From contig JAJPZY010000144.1 of the NCBI GenBank assembly GCA_021204085.1, forward strand, positions 23,679-87,678: a stretch of DNA of 64,000 bases, read 5' to 3'. Under the pieces are notes generated by a model. The model was not told where the DNA came from, made no database searches, and saw only the letters and a program-made list of their open reading frames with translations. Of this stretch, positions 36,451 through 45,327 are shown one piece after another (position 1 is the stretch's first letter; every line of letters begins with the position of its first letter). Both the position numbers and the translations under genes were made by a program. The DNA comes from Clostridiales bacterium (GTDB taxonomy: Bacteria > Bacillota > Clostridia > Lachnospirales > Lachnospiraceae).

Positions 36451-37941
36451 TTATAAAATATCAATAAATCTCTGGAATGATTCTCGTCCTTCCGGCGTGC
36501 ACTTGTACACACCCGCGTCCTCCAGAACTTTAACAAACACTTTTCCGATCTCGTCCTGCAGGATGGTTTCCACGTTCTCTTCTGTGAAAGTGTAAGCATC
36601 CTTAAAGGTGTCATACCAGTCGGCGTGTTTTTCCAGTGTCTCGTCCGTACGCAGGTCTTTTCCGGCCAGTATATACTCTGCCATGAGATCCATCTCGGAT
36701 TTCAGGCGTGCCGGCAATACCGCCAGTCCCATGACCTCGATCAGGCCGATGTTCTCCTTCTTGATATGGTGCAGCTCCGCATGCGGATGATAAACGCCCA
36801 GCGGACACTCCTCCGTCGTAATGTTGTTGCGAAGCGCCAGATCGAGCTCATACTTTCCGTCACGCATACGGGCAATCGGTGTGATCGTGTTGTGAGGCTC
36901 CCCATCGGTCTCGGCAAAAATAAATGCCTCCTCATCCGTATAAGAACGCCATTTTTTCAGAATATGATCCGCCAGGTCGATCACGCGCTCATCATCGTTT
37001 CCGCGGATGCGGATCACAGACAGCGGCCAGTGGACAATCCCCGCCTCAATATCCTCATACCCGGGAACGGCAAATGTTTTTTCCATCTCCGCCACTTCCA
37101 TGGCAAAGGTGTAATGTCCGCCCTGGAAATGATCATGGCTTAAAATCGAACCGCCGACGATCGGCAGATCCGCATTCGAGCCCAGGAAATAATGCGGAAA
37201 CTGCTTTACAAAATCAAAGAGCTTCCGGAACGCTGCGCGGTCAATCTTCATCGGTACATGTTCCCCGTTAAACACGATGCAGTGCTCATTGTAATACACG
37301 TAAGGTGAATACTGGAATCCCCACTGACTGCCGTTGATGGTAATGGGAATAATCCTGTGATTCTGTCTGGCCGGGTGGTTCATTCTGCCGGCGTATCCTT
37401 CATTCTCCACACAGAGCTGACATTTCGGATACGCAGACTGCTTCGCCAGCTTCGCCGCAGCAATCGCTTTCGGATCCTTTTCCGGCTTACTTAAGTTAAT
37501 CGTAATATCAATGTCCCCGTACTCAGACGGAGCCTTCCATTTCCGGTCTTTTGCAATGCGGTCTTTCCGGATATAGTTGGTCGCAACGCTGAACTTGTAA
37601 TATGCATCCGTCGCCTGTTTGGGGCTGACCGCATAATTTTCCCGAAATGTGCGGATTACCTCAGACGGCCGCGGCGTCAGGCAATTCATCAGCTTCGTAT
37701 CAAAAAGATCCCTCGAAACCACACCGCCATCCTTTAAAACGCCCGTCTCCAAAGCGTAATTCAGGATATGCGCGAGTGTGTCTGCCAGATCGATATCTGT
37801 GAAGTTTTCTTCCGGATCCTCATAGTCATCTTTCTCCAGCACTTCCAGAATCTGGTTCGTGCTGTAGATCCGCTCCTCTTCCGGAATAAGTCCGGCTTCG
37901 ATGCCATACTGGACGAGCTTTTTAATGTAAACATCTACCAT
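36451..37941 (-). CDS. galT: UDP-glucose-hexose-1-phosphate uridylyltransferase, type 2
   Basis: 496 residues, the longer Firmicutes GalT form. The nucleotidyl-transfer histidine lies in ILSHDHFQGGHYTFAME; CQLCVENEGYAGR and GSQWGFQYSPYVYYNEHCIVF are also typical. Transfers UMP between UDP-glucose and galactose 1-phosphate. Middle gene of the Leloir set. GGGGGAAATC precedes ATG. The 37942-38061 gap contains a small GATGATTT/AAATCATC hairpin. Confidence 0.95.
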   Translation of the reverse strand: MVDVYIKKLVQYGIEAGLIPEEERIYSTNQILEVLEKDDYEDPEENFTDIDLADTLAHILNYALETGVLKDGGVVSRDLFDTKLMNCLTPRPSEVIRTFRENYAVSPKQATDAYYKFSVATNYIRKDRIAKDRKWKAPSEYGDIDITINLSKPEKDPKAIAAAKLAKQSAYPKCQLCVENEGYAGRMNHPARQNHRIIPITINGSQWGFQYSPYVYYNEHCIVFNGEHVPMKIDRAAFRKLFDFVKQFPHYFLGSNADLPIVGGSILSHDHFQGGHYTFAMEVAEMEKTFAVPGYEDIEAGIVHWPLSVIRIRGNDDERVIDLADHILKKWRSYTDEEAFIFAETDGEPHNTITPIARMRDGKYELDLALRNNITTEECPLGVYHPHAELHHIKKENIGLIEVMGLAVLPARLKSEMDLMAEYILAGKDLRTDETLEKHADWYDTFKDAYTFTEENVETILQDEIGKVFVKVLEDAGVYKCTPEGRESFQRFIDIL

Positions 37942-38061
37942 AATTATTGATTTCCCCCTTGTAATTCCTTCATAACAGCAGATGATTTCAAAATCATCAC
38001 TCTTTTACTGCCATATACTTAAGATACATTGCAAACAGCCTTTTCATCTGCCTGCGCAGCC

Positions 38062-39228
38062 TCACAGAACACGTCCGCCGTCCCCGATCTCTACTACATA
38101 GAAATCAGCAGCATAACCGATCTTATCCAGGTATGCCTTTCCGACATTTTCAATGAACGCGTCTACGCAATCCTCTTTTACAATGCTGACTGTGCAGCCG
38201 CCGAAGCCTGCCCCTGTCATGCGGGAGCCGATGACACCTTCCTGCTCCCAGGCCGTCTCGACCAGCGTATCCAGCTCGATTCCGGTAACCTCGTAATCAT
38301 CCCGAAGCGAAACATGGGAAGCATTCATCAGCCTGCCGAACTCTTCAATGTCGCCCTTCTGAAGAACCTCAACTGCCTTTAACGTGCGCTGATTCTCATA
38401 AACCGCGTGCTTCGCACGGCGCTGTCTGACTTCGCTCTTAATGAGATCCTTATTCGCCTCGAACTCCTCCTCCGTCAGTTCGCCAAGCGTCTGGATGTCC
38501 AGCTTTGCCTGAAGCTCCGCAACAGCCTGTTCGCACTCTGCACGGCGCTCGTTGTACTTGGAATCGCCCAATCCACGCTTTTTGTTGCTGCATGCAATGA
38601 CAATCTTCGCGTCTTTTAACTCTAATGGCACGTATGTATAAGAAAGATCACTGCAATCCAGGAAAATCGCCATATCCTTTTTGCCCATGGCAATCGAAAA
38701 CTGATCCATGATGCCGCAGTTTACTCCGTTAAAATGATTCTCACAGTACTGACCGAAAAGCGCGATATCCTGCATGCTCACATCCCCGAAACCATACAGA
38801 TCACAGATTGCCACGCCGACAACCACTTCCACAGAAGAGGAAGAGGAAAGGCCGGAAGCATTCGGGATATTTCCGAAAAGCAGCATATCAAAGCCGGTCT
38901 CGATCGCATACCCTTTCTCAACGAATGTCCACACCATTCCTACCGGGTAGTTCGTCCAATCTGCCGCTTTGTCGTACACCATATTGTCAAGACTCGCCTC
39001 AATAATCCCCAGACTCTCAAAATTCTGCGAATAAAACCGCATTTTCCGGTCGTCTCTTTTGCGGACGATCGCATAGGTACCGATGGTCAGGGCACACGGA
39101 AAAACGTGTCCGCCGTTGTAATCGGTATGTTCGCCGATCATATTCACTCTGCCCGGGGCAAAGTACTTGCGGATGTCGCCGCCGTCGCCGAACTTTTCCT
39201 TAAAATCCTTCATTAACTCAGTTACCAT
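38062..39228 (-). CDS. galK: Galactokinase
   Basis: 388 residues of the GHMP kinase family. Signature APGRVNMIGEHTDYNGGHVFP near residue 25, the ATP loop ASGLSSSSSVEVVVG, and the C-terminal GSRMTGAGFGGCTVSIV. Phosphorylates galactose, the first Leloir step. ATG 39228 follows GGAGGGGAAC. Repeat family 2 copy A fills most of the gap upstream. Confidence 0.96.
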   Translation of the reverse strand: MVTELMKDFKEKFGDGGDIRKYFAPGRVNMIGEHTDYNGGHVFPCALTIGTYAIVRKRDDRKMRFYSQNFESLGIIEASLDNMVYDKAADWTNYPVGMVWTFVEKGYAIETGFDMLLFGNIPNASGLSSSSSVEVVVGVAICDLYGFGDVSMQDIALFGQYCENHFNGVNCGIMDQFSIAMGKKDMAIFLDCSDLSYTYVPLELKDAKIVIACSNKKRGLGDSKYNERRAECEQAVAELQAKLDIQTLGELTEEEFEANKDLIKSEVRQRRAKHAVYENQRTLKAVEVLQKGDIEEFGRLMNASHVSLRDDYEVTGIELDTLVETAWEQEGVIGSRMTGAGFGGCTVSIVKEDCVDAFIENVGKAYLDKIGYAADFYVVEIGDGGRVL

Positions 39229-39263
39229 TTTGTTCCCCTCCATATATTTCATTATAATTCAGT

Positions 39264-39403
39264 GATTATTCAGAACCAGGCTCGAAAATGCTGCTCATTT
39301 TCTCGCTGTCGCGTTCTCGCCAGATAAATTTGCAGAAAAACCAGCTTACGAATGCAGGCATCCGACACTGTTTTTCTGTAAATTTGCCTGGTTCTGAATA
39401 ATC
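39264..39403. repeat. Inverted-repeat element, family 2, copy A (140 bp)
   Basis: Perfect 18-base ends GATTATTCAGAACCAGGC (39264-39281) and GCCTGGTTCTGAATAATC (39386-39403). An inner stem pairs AAATTTGCAGAAAAAC with GTTTTTCTGTAAATTT. The element starts 3 bases behind the purB stop and ends 35 bases before the galK start, so it fills the gap between the pur and gal operons. Related sequence is present at 12860-12923. Confidence 0.85.
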
Positions 39404-39406
39404 AAA

Positions 39407-40840
39407 TCACACATTTATCTCCGCTTTGACACCCAGGACGTCTTTATTGGCTTCCAACACCGGATTTACACAGTCACGCAGGAATTTCTCTACCTGAAGT
39501 TCTGCTCTGCCGGTATATTTTGCCGGATCCATAGCTGCCTGAAGTTCATCCAGCGTCAGCCCGAAGCTCTCATCCGCCGCGATAAGCTCCAGAAGATTAT
39601 TTTCCTTTCCGTTCTGCTTGACATTCGCCCCGGCTTCCATGGACAGCTGGCGAATCCGCTCATGAAGTTCCTGCCGGTCGCCGCCTTTTTTCACCGCGTC
39701 CATCATGATATTCTCCGTCGCCATAAACGGCAGCTCGCTCATCAAATGTTTTGTAATGACCTTGTCATAAACGACCAAGCCGTCCACCACATTGAGGCAG
39801 AGGTCAAGAACACCGTCGATGGCAAGAAATCCTTCCGCGATGGAAAGCCGCTTGTTCGCAGAATCGTCCAGTGTCCGCTCAAACCACTGAGTAGCAGAGG
39901 TAATCGCCGGATTTAACGCGTCAATCATGACATAACGGGAAATGGATGCAATCCGCTCACTCCGCATGGGGTTGCGCTTATATGCCATGGCAGAGGAACC
40001 GATCTGATTCTTCTCAAACGGCTCTTCCACTTCTTTCAGATGCTGAAGCAGGCGGATATCATTGGACATCTTGTGAGCGCTGGCCGCGATGCCTGCCACT
40101 ACATTCATCACTCTCGTGTCCACTTTTCTGGAATAGGTCTGTCCGGACACCGGATAACATCCGGAAAATCCCATTTTTTCCGCGATCATCGGATCAATCT
40201 TATCAATCGTCTCCTGATCCCCGTCAAACAGCTCCAGAAAGCTCGCCTGCGTACCGGTCGTCCCCTTGGAGCCGAGCAGCTTCAAAGATCCGAGAACATA
40301 ATCCAGATCCTCCAGATCCATCAAAAACTCCTGCGTCCAGAGAGTCGCACGCTTGCCCACGGTCGTCGGCTGCGCCGGCTGAAAATGAGTAAACGCCAGT
40401 GTCGGAAGAGATTTATATCTGTCCGCAAAAGCAGCAAGCTCGGCAATGACATTCACCAGTTTTGTGCGTACCAGCTTCAGCGCTTCAGACATAAGAATAA
40501 TGTCTGTGTTGTCTCCCACATAACAGGAGGTAGCGCCCAGGTGAATGATTCCTTTGGCTTTCGGGCACTGAACGCCGTATGCGTATACATGAGACATCAC
40601 ATCATGGCGCACCAGTTTTTCCCGCTCTTTAGCCACCTCGAAGTTGATATCATCTTTATGAGCCTTCAATTCTTCAATCTGCTCATCGGTAATATCAAGG
40701 CCCAGCTCCTTCTCGGTCTCGGCCAGGGCAATCCACAGCCGTCTCCAGGTACGGAACTTCTTCTCCGGTGAAAAAATATATTGCATTTCCTTGCTTGCGT
40801 ACCGCTCTGAGAGCGGACTGGAATATCTGTCGTTACTCAT
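39407..40840 (-). CDS. purB: Adenylosuccinate lyase
   Basis: 477 residues of the fumarase/aspartase superfamily. Motifs seen are HLGATSCYVGDNTD, TLAFTHFQPAQPTT and the signature loop GSSAMAYKRNPMRSERI. Splits SAICAR and adenylosuccinate, releasing fumarate, in purine synthesis. Closest to the longer, eukaryote-like PurB group. 12 bases behind purF; followed directly by repeat family 2 copy A. Confidence 0.95.
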   Translation of the reverse strand: MSNDRYSSPLSERYASKEMQYIFSPEKKFRTWRRLWIALAETEKELGLDITDEQIEELKAHKDDINFEVAKEREKLVRHDVMSHVYAYGVQCPKAKGIIHLGATSCYVGDNTDIILMSEALKLVRTKLVNVIAELAAFADRYKSLPTLAFTHFQPAQPTTVGKRATLWTQEFLMDLEDLDYVLGSLKLLGSKGTTGTQASFLELFDGDQETIDKIDPMIAEKMGFSGCYPVSGQTYSRKVDTRVMNVVAGIAASAHKMSNDIRLLQHLKEVEEPFEKNQIGSSAMAYKRNPMRSERIASISRYVMIDALNPAITSATQWFERTLDDSANKRLSIAEGFLAIDGVLDLCLNVVDGLVVYDKVITKHLMSELPFMATENIMMDAVKKGGDRQELHERIRQLSMEAGANVKQNGKENNLLELIAADESFGLTLDELQAAMDPAKYTGRAELQVEKFLRDCVNPVLEANKDVLGVKAEINV

Positions 40841-40852
40841 AAGATTCCTCCT

Positions 40853-42298
40853 CTATTTTTCGTAGTCCCCTCTTATATCTTCTTCCGGCGGGTCGAGCGG
40901 ATATGTACCCGTAAAGCACCCTTTGCAGATCGGCAGGCCGCCCGCCATGGCGTCCAGGCGGTCGATCTCCAAGTAGGCCAGAGAATCCGCGCCGATAATC
41001 TGCCGGATATCTTCCACGGAGCGGTTATACGCGATCAGCTGCTCCCGCACGGGAATGTCCGTCCCGAAATAACACGGCCACAAAAAAGGCGGGGAACTGA
41101 TGCGCACATGAACCTCTTTCGCACCGCCCTCTTTTAACATATTAACAATCAGATTGGATGTCGTACCGCGAACGATGGAATCATCGATCATAATAATCCG
41201 TTTGCCCTCCACTGCCTCACGGATGACATTCAACTTCACCCGGACACTCTGCTCCCGGCTGCTCTGCTTCGGCTTGATAAACGTCCGGCCCACGTAACTG
41301 TTTTTCATAAAGGCTACGCCATAGGGAATACCGGATTCCATCGCGTATCCCAGCGCCGCCGCATTGCCGGATTCCGGAACGCCGACCACCAGATCTGCTT
41401 CCACCGGCGAATCCTTCGCCAGAAACCGCCCTGCCATGATTCGTGCATTGTAAACACTGACACCGTCAAAGCGGCTGTCCATCCTTGCAAAATAAATATA
41501 CTCAAAAATACACCGGCCCTGCTTCTCTTGCGGGATGGCATTCGTCATGTCTGACTGAATCTCTCCGTTCTCCGTAATCGTGACAACCTCACCCGGAAGA
41601 ACATCCCGAACAAACTCTGCTCCGATCGTATCCAACGCACATGTCTCCGATGTGATAATATATGCGTTGTCGCGCTTTCCGATGCAGAGAGGCTTGAAAC
41701 CAAACGGATCCCGGGCACCGATCAGCTTTCGAGGACTCATGACGACCAGTGAATACGCGCCTTTCATCTTATGCGCAGCGCGCCGTACCGCCTCCTCAAC
41801 GGTCGCGGTGTGCAGACGCTCACGAGCGATATGATAAGCGATGACCTCTGAATCAATAGTCGTCTGAAAAATCGCACCGGTATACTCCAGGTCATGCCGA
41901 AGCTCAAGCGCATTGATCAGATTCCCGTTATGCGCCAGCGCCAGCGTACCCTTTACATAGTTTAAAACCAGCGGCTGCGCATTTTCTCTGGTAGAAGCCC
42001 CCGCTGTAGAGTAGCGGACATGTCCGACACCGATGTCCCCCTTCATGGATTTCAGCTGGTCTGCGGTGAATCCCTCACTCATCAGACCCATGCTTTTATG
42101 GGATGTAACTTTTCCCTTCGGGCCGTAGGTCTCGCTGACCGCAATACCGCAGCTCTCCTGTCCCCGATGCTGAAGGGCAAACAATCCATAATAAATCGTG
42201 GATGCTACATCGCCCCCGTCAAAATCATAGATTCCGAATACGCCGCACTCCTCGTGCAGGCGGTCAGAAGCCAAGTCAGTTTGTAAAATCTCCTGCAT
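40853..42298 (-). CDS. purF: Amidophosphoribosyltransferase
   Basis: 481 residues. First step of purine synthesis, making phosphoribosylamine from PRPP and glutamine. The glutaminase domain begins EECGVFGIYD; the nucleophile is Cys18, so a 17-residue propeptide must be removed. ALQHRGQESCGIA and the PRPP loop RIIMIDDSIVRGTTS are clear. ATG follows GGAGGTTGAC. Middle gene of purC-purF-purB. Confidence 0.96.
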   Translation of the reverse strand: MQEILQTDLASDRLHEECGVFGIYDFDGGDVASTIYYGLFALQHRGQESCGIAVSETYGPKGKVTSHKSMGLMSEGFTADQLKSMKGDIGVGHVRYSTAGASTRENAQPLVLNYVKGTLALAHNGNLINALELRHDLEYTGAIFQTTIDSEVIAYHIARERLHTATVEEAVRRAAHKMKGAYSLVVMSPRKLIGARDPFGFKPLCIGKRDNAYIITSETCALDTIGAEFVRDVLPGEVVTITENGEIQSDMTNAIPQEKQGRCIFEYIYFARMDSRFDGVSVYNARIMAGRFLAKDSPVEADLVVGVPESGNAAALGYAMESGIPYGVAFMKNSYVGRTFIKPKQSSREQSVRVKLNVIREAVEGKRIIMIDDSIVRGTTSNLIVNMLKEGGAKEVHVRISSPPFLWPCYFGTDIPVREQLIAYNRSVEDIRQIIGADSLAYLEIDRLDAMAGGLPICKGCFTGTYPLDPPEEDIRGDYEK

Positions 42299-42322
42299 GT
42301 CAACCTCCGCGAAGTAAAACTG

Positions 42323-43192
42323 TCAGAAATCTTTTCCGGTCAGGAGCTTAAATGCTTCCTTATATTTTGCGATTATCTTATCAATTACCTCGTCCGGGAG
42401 CAGATAATCGCTGTCCGGATTCGCTTTTAACCAATCTCTGACAAACTGCTTATCATAGGACGGCTGTCCTTTTCCGGGCTCATAACCCTTAAGCGGCCAG
42501 AAGCGTGAGCTGTCCGGAGTAAGCATCTCGTCGCCAAGGACCACGTTGCCCTCCTCATCCAGACCAAACTCAAACTTGGTATCGGCAATGATGATTCCTC
42601 TGCTGTACGCGTATTCTGCGCATTTTTTATAAAGCGCAAGCGTATAATCGCGCAGTTTCGAAGCATACTCCACGCCTCTGCCCGGGAACTGCTTTTCCAG
42701 AATCTCTACGGTCCGCTCATAGCTGACATTCTCATCATGGTCGCCGATCTCCGCTTTCGTTGACGGCGTGTAAATGGGTTCCGGAAGCTTCTCCGACTCC
42801 TTTAAACCTGCCGGTAGCTGTATTCCGCAGACTGTGCCGTTCTTCTGGTAGCTGGCCCAGCCGCTGCCTGTGATATAGCCGCGGACAATACACTCTACCG
42901 GAAGCATATTCAGCTTCTGACATTTCATACTGTTGCCGTCAAAACGCTCCGTCCGGAAAAATTCCGGCATATCCGCCACATCCGTGGAAATCATATGGTT
43001 CGGAAGGATATCCTTCGTAAAATCAAACCAGAACTTCGACATCTGAGTCAGAATCGCGCCCTTGTCCGTCACCTTATTTTTTAAAATGACATCAAAAGCG
43101 GAGATGCGGTCTGTCGCTGTCATGATCAGACTGTCTCCGATGTCATAAATCTCACGTACTTTTCCCTCTTTTACCGGTTTATACTCCTGCAT
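42323..43192 (-). CDS. purC: Phosphoribosylaminoimidazole-succinocarboxamide synthase (SAICAR synthetase)
   Basis: 289 residues. Opens with KPVKEGKVREIYDIGDSLIMTATDRISAFD, then VECIVRGYITGSGWASY and IIADTKFEFG. Joins aspartate to CAIR. The product is the substrate of purB, two genes on. First gene of the operon with a good promoter and a leader of about 110 bases. Confidence 0.96.
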   Translation of the reverse strand: MQEYKPVKEGKVREIYDIGDSLIMTATDRISAFDVILKNKVTDKGAILTQMSKFWFDFTKDILPNHMISTDVADMPEFFRTERFDGNSMKCQKLNMLPVECIVRGYITGSGWASYQKNGTVCGIQLPAGLKESEKLPEPIYTPSTKAEIGDHDENVSYERTVEILEKQFPGRGVEYASKLRDYTLALYKKCAEYAYSRGIIIADTKFEFGLDEEGNVVLGDEMLTPDSSRFWPLKGYEPGKGQPSYDKQFVRDWLKANPDSDYLLPDEVIDKIIAKYKEAFKLLTGKDF

Positions 43193-43252
43193 AATTGCCC
43201 ATCCCTTCTAAAATAGTTACCATATTTTTACAACCCACTGCTTTTCATCCTC

Positions 43253-43285
43253 GCGGATAGAAAAACTGCTGTCAGGCATCCGCCA
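43253..43285 (-). other. Hairpin in the purC leader
   Basis: GCGGAT and ATCCGC (43253 to 43283 region) close a loop of about 19 bases between the predicted purC start point and its ribosome site. It may be a leader structure, but no known purine riboswitch motif is seen. Confidence 0.35.
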
Positions 43286-43310
43286 CATAAAAATGCGCTC
43301 ACCTTTTTGT

Positions 43311-43339
43311 ATCATATCTCAAAAACGACTGCACTTCAA
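43311..43339 (-). promoter_or_regulatory. Predicted purC operon promoter
   Basis: TTGAAG (43339-43334), 17 bases, TATGAT (43316-43311) on the minus strand. It lies 119 bases before purC and back to back with the hipBA promoter. Confidence 0.65.
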
Positions 43340-43391
43340 CTGATTTTTTTGCAAATTTAATCACAAATTGTTCCGGATTTATCAATGAGTC

Positions 43392-43487
43392 TTGACTTCG
43401 CCGTACGAACCAATTTATAATAAAGGCACATGAATTTAGCCGTTCGGCGAAAATAAATTTATATGCGTAATTTTTTGTTCGTACGGC
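43392..43487 (+). promoter_or_regulatory. hipBA promoter and predicted HipB operators
   Basis: TTGACT (43392-43397), 18 bases, TATAAT (43416-43421). GCCGTACGAAC (43400-43410) lies between the boxes, and its exact inverted copy GTTCGTACGGC is at 43477-43487; a related GCCGTTCGGC lies at 43439-43448. Spaced operators like these suit autorepression by a HipB dimer pair. The 43193-43570 gap holds this and the purC promoter. Confidence 0.65.
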
Positions 43488-43570
43488 TTATTTTTAACCC
43501 CATTGTCAAATTCACATTGTTCAAATTGTTTATTAGTCAAATAAAAACTATAAACCGAACGGAGGTTACC

Positions 43571-43783
43571 ATGAAAATTCTGAATACAGCTGATCTCGGA
43601 AGCGCCGTACGCTCACGCAGAAAATCGCTGAACTATACGCAGGCTTTCCTTTCTGATTTTACCGGCTTAAGCGTCAGCTTTATTTCCGACCTCGAAAACG
43701 GAAAACCAACCGTAGAATTTGAAAAAGTCCTGAAAATCATCAACATCCTCGGCATGGATCTTTGCATCGAAAACCGCGGTTGA
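43571..43783 (+). CDS. hipB: HipB-like antitoxin, XRE helix-turn-helix
   Basis: 70 residues, one Cro/C1-type helix-turn-helix (YTQAFLSDFTGLSVSFISDLENGK) followed by VEFEKVLKIINILGMDLCI, the typical HipB layout. It should bind its own promoter sites and neutralise HipA. ATG 43571 follows GGAGGTTACC. The upstream open frame to 43463 has no ribosome site. 65 bases before hipA. Confidence 0.88.
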   Translation: MKILNTADLGSAVRSRRKSLNYTQAFLSDFTGLSVSFISDLENGKPTVEFEKVLKIINILGMDLCIENRG

Positions 43784-43848
43784 TTTCCACGCAGCCTATA
43801 TTTTTCAACATTTCGAACGTAATATAGTTTACTGAGATCGGAGGTACT

Positions 43849-45135
43849 ATGTCTATCAATTTATCTGTATATATTGAAATCAAAGGAAATCCTGCTCTTA
43901 CCGGACATATTAACGGAGATCATACAGAAAATGCCCGATTTACGTATGATGAATCCTACATGTCCGCGCAGGACAGCCGACCAATATCAATCGCGCTTCC
44001 TTTTTCAACCCTGCCCTATAGTCCCGGCCGGACACGATGCTTCTTCGACGGACTTCTTCCTGAAGGTTATACCAGACGTTGTATCGCAGAAGAAATGCGC
44101 ATTGACGTTCAGGACTGGCTTTCTCTCCTGAAAGAACTTGGAAGGGAATGTCTGGGAGCCATTCTGATTACAGATGAATTTGCTTCTGATTCCACCTCCC
44201 AGTATCAGGAATTAACAACAGAACAATTAAAACGTTTCGCCACGGAGGGTGCCGACGAATCCGCAGTTCTTGTGGCAAAATCACATCTGTCTCTAACCGG
44301 TGCTTCCGGAAAGACCGGTTTATATCTGGATCCAAAACAGAACAAATGGTTTCTCCCTGTCGGAACCGCACCCAGCACGCATATTGTCAAGCAAAGCCAT
44401 GTTCGTCTGAAAAAAATCGTTGCCAACGAGCAGCTCTGCCTTCTGACAGCAGAAAAAATGGGAATCTCCGTCCCGCAAAGCTTTATCATTTCTTTTGATG
44501 ATATCTCCAAAGATCATGTTTTGTTTGCAACCAGGAGATATGACAGAAAAATTCTCCCGGATTGTAAAAGAATAAACGGGCTCTCTGTACCATATCGGCT
44601 TCATCAGGAGGATTTTGCACAGGCTCTCGGAATTCCTGCCATCCGCAAATACGAAAAAAATACTGAAAATTATCTAGCAAAAATGTTCCGACTGCTTCGT
44701 GACTACTCTTCGAATCCACTGGAAGATCAGATGAAGCTATGGGATATTTGCATTTTCAACTATTTCATCGGGAATACTGATAACCATTTAAAAAATCTAT
44801 CTCTTCTATACAGCGAAGACCTGAAGAGCATCCGTCTGGCACCTGCTTATGACATGCTTAGCACTTTAATCTACGAAAACAGTACAGATGAAATGGCATT
44901 TCGTATCGGCGGTGCATCTCGAATCCATGAGATTACCCGGGATAGTTTCAGAAGGGAAGCAAAAGAAATCGGCATTGGTGAAAAAATCGCAATGAATCAC
45001 CTTGACAAAATGGCATCCGGCTTTGAAAAGTCGCTTCGGGAATCCTGCGAGGAACTTTGCAGGCAGGGATTTGATGAAGCCGAGGAAATTGCGCTGAAAA
45101 TACTCAATAATTTCAAGAACAGAGTCGATCTGTAA
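43849..45135 (+). CDS. hipA: HipA-like serine/threonine kinase toxin
   Basis: 428 residues. N-terminal HipA domain (FFDGLLPEGYTRR), a glycine-rich loop LTGASGKTGLYL where HipA has SLAGAQ-type sequence, and the kinase core FNYFIGNTDNHLKNLSLLY with LAPAYDML supplying the catalytic and metal aspartates. E. coli HipA phosphorylates glutamyl-tRNA synthetase and causes persistence; the target here is unknown. The pair is AT-richer than its neighbours, consistent with lateral gain between the pur and glycolytic operons. Confidence 0.88.
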   Translation: MSINLSVYIEIKGNPALTGHINGDHTENARFTYDESYMSAQDSRPISIALPFSTLPYSPGRTRCFFDGLLPEGYTRRCIAEEMRIDVQDWLSLLKELGRECLGAILITDEFASDSTSQYQELTTEQLKRFATEGADESAVLVAKSHLSLTGASGKTGLYLDPKQNKWFLPVGTAPSTHIVKQSHVRLKKIVANEQLCLLTAEKMGISVPQSFIISFDDISKDHVLFATRRYDRKILPDCKRINGLSVPYRLHQEDFAQALGIPAIRKYEKNTENYLAKMFRLLRDYSSNPLEDQMKLWDICIFNYFIGNTDNHLKNLSLLYSEDLKSIRLAPAYDMLSTLIYENSTDEMAFRIGGASRIHEITRDSFRREAKEIGIGEKIAMNHLDKMASGFEKSLRESCEELCRQGFDEAEEIALKILNNFKNRVDL

Positions 45136-45174
45136 AGTGATTCACTAAAAGGATATATTTTAAAGTGCACAATG

Positions 45175-45228
45175 AAAAACGATCACGCAAACAATTCAAA
45201 CCTTGTGTCTGCGTGACCGTTTTATTTA
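45175..45228. terminator. Bidirectional terminator between hipA and gpmI
   Basis: AAAACG-A-TCACGCA (45176-45189) pairs with TGCGTGA-C-CGTTTT (45210-45223), with T runs on both strands. It serves two converging genes. Confidence 0.75.
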
Positions 45229-45327
45229 TCCCATGTCTCATATACTGTTGAAATGACAAGTCTTTGTATATGATTCAGATGACCAGAGGCTACATTTTTG
45301 CGATCTTTGATCCCTTGTCCCATTGCA

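Noticed and set aside
43193..43310. Purine or related riboswitch in the purC leader
   Set aside because: Only one hairpin is seen and the conserved core bases of guanine/adenine riboswitches are absent.
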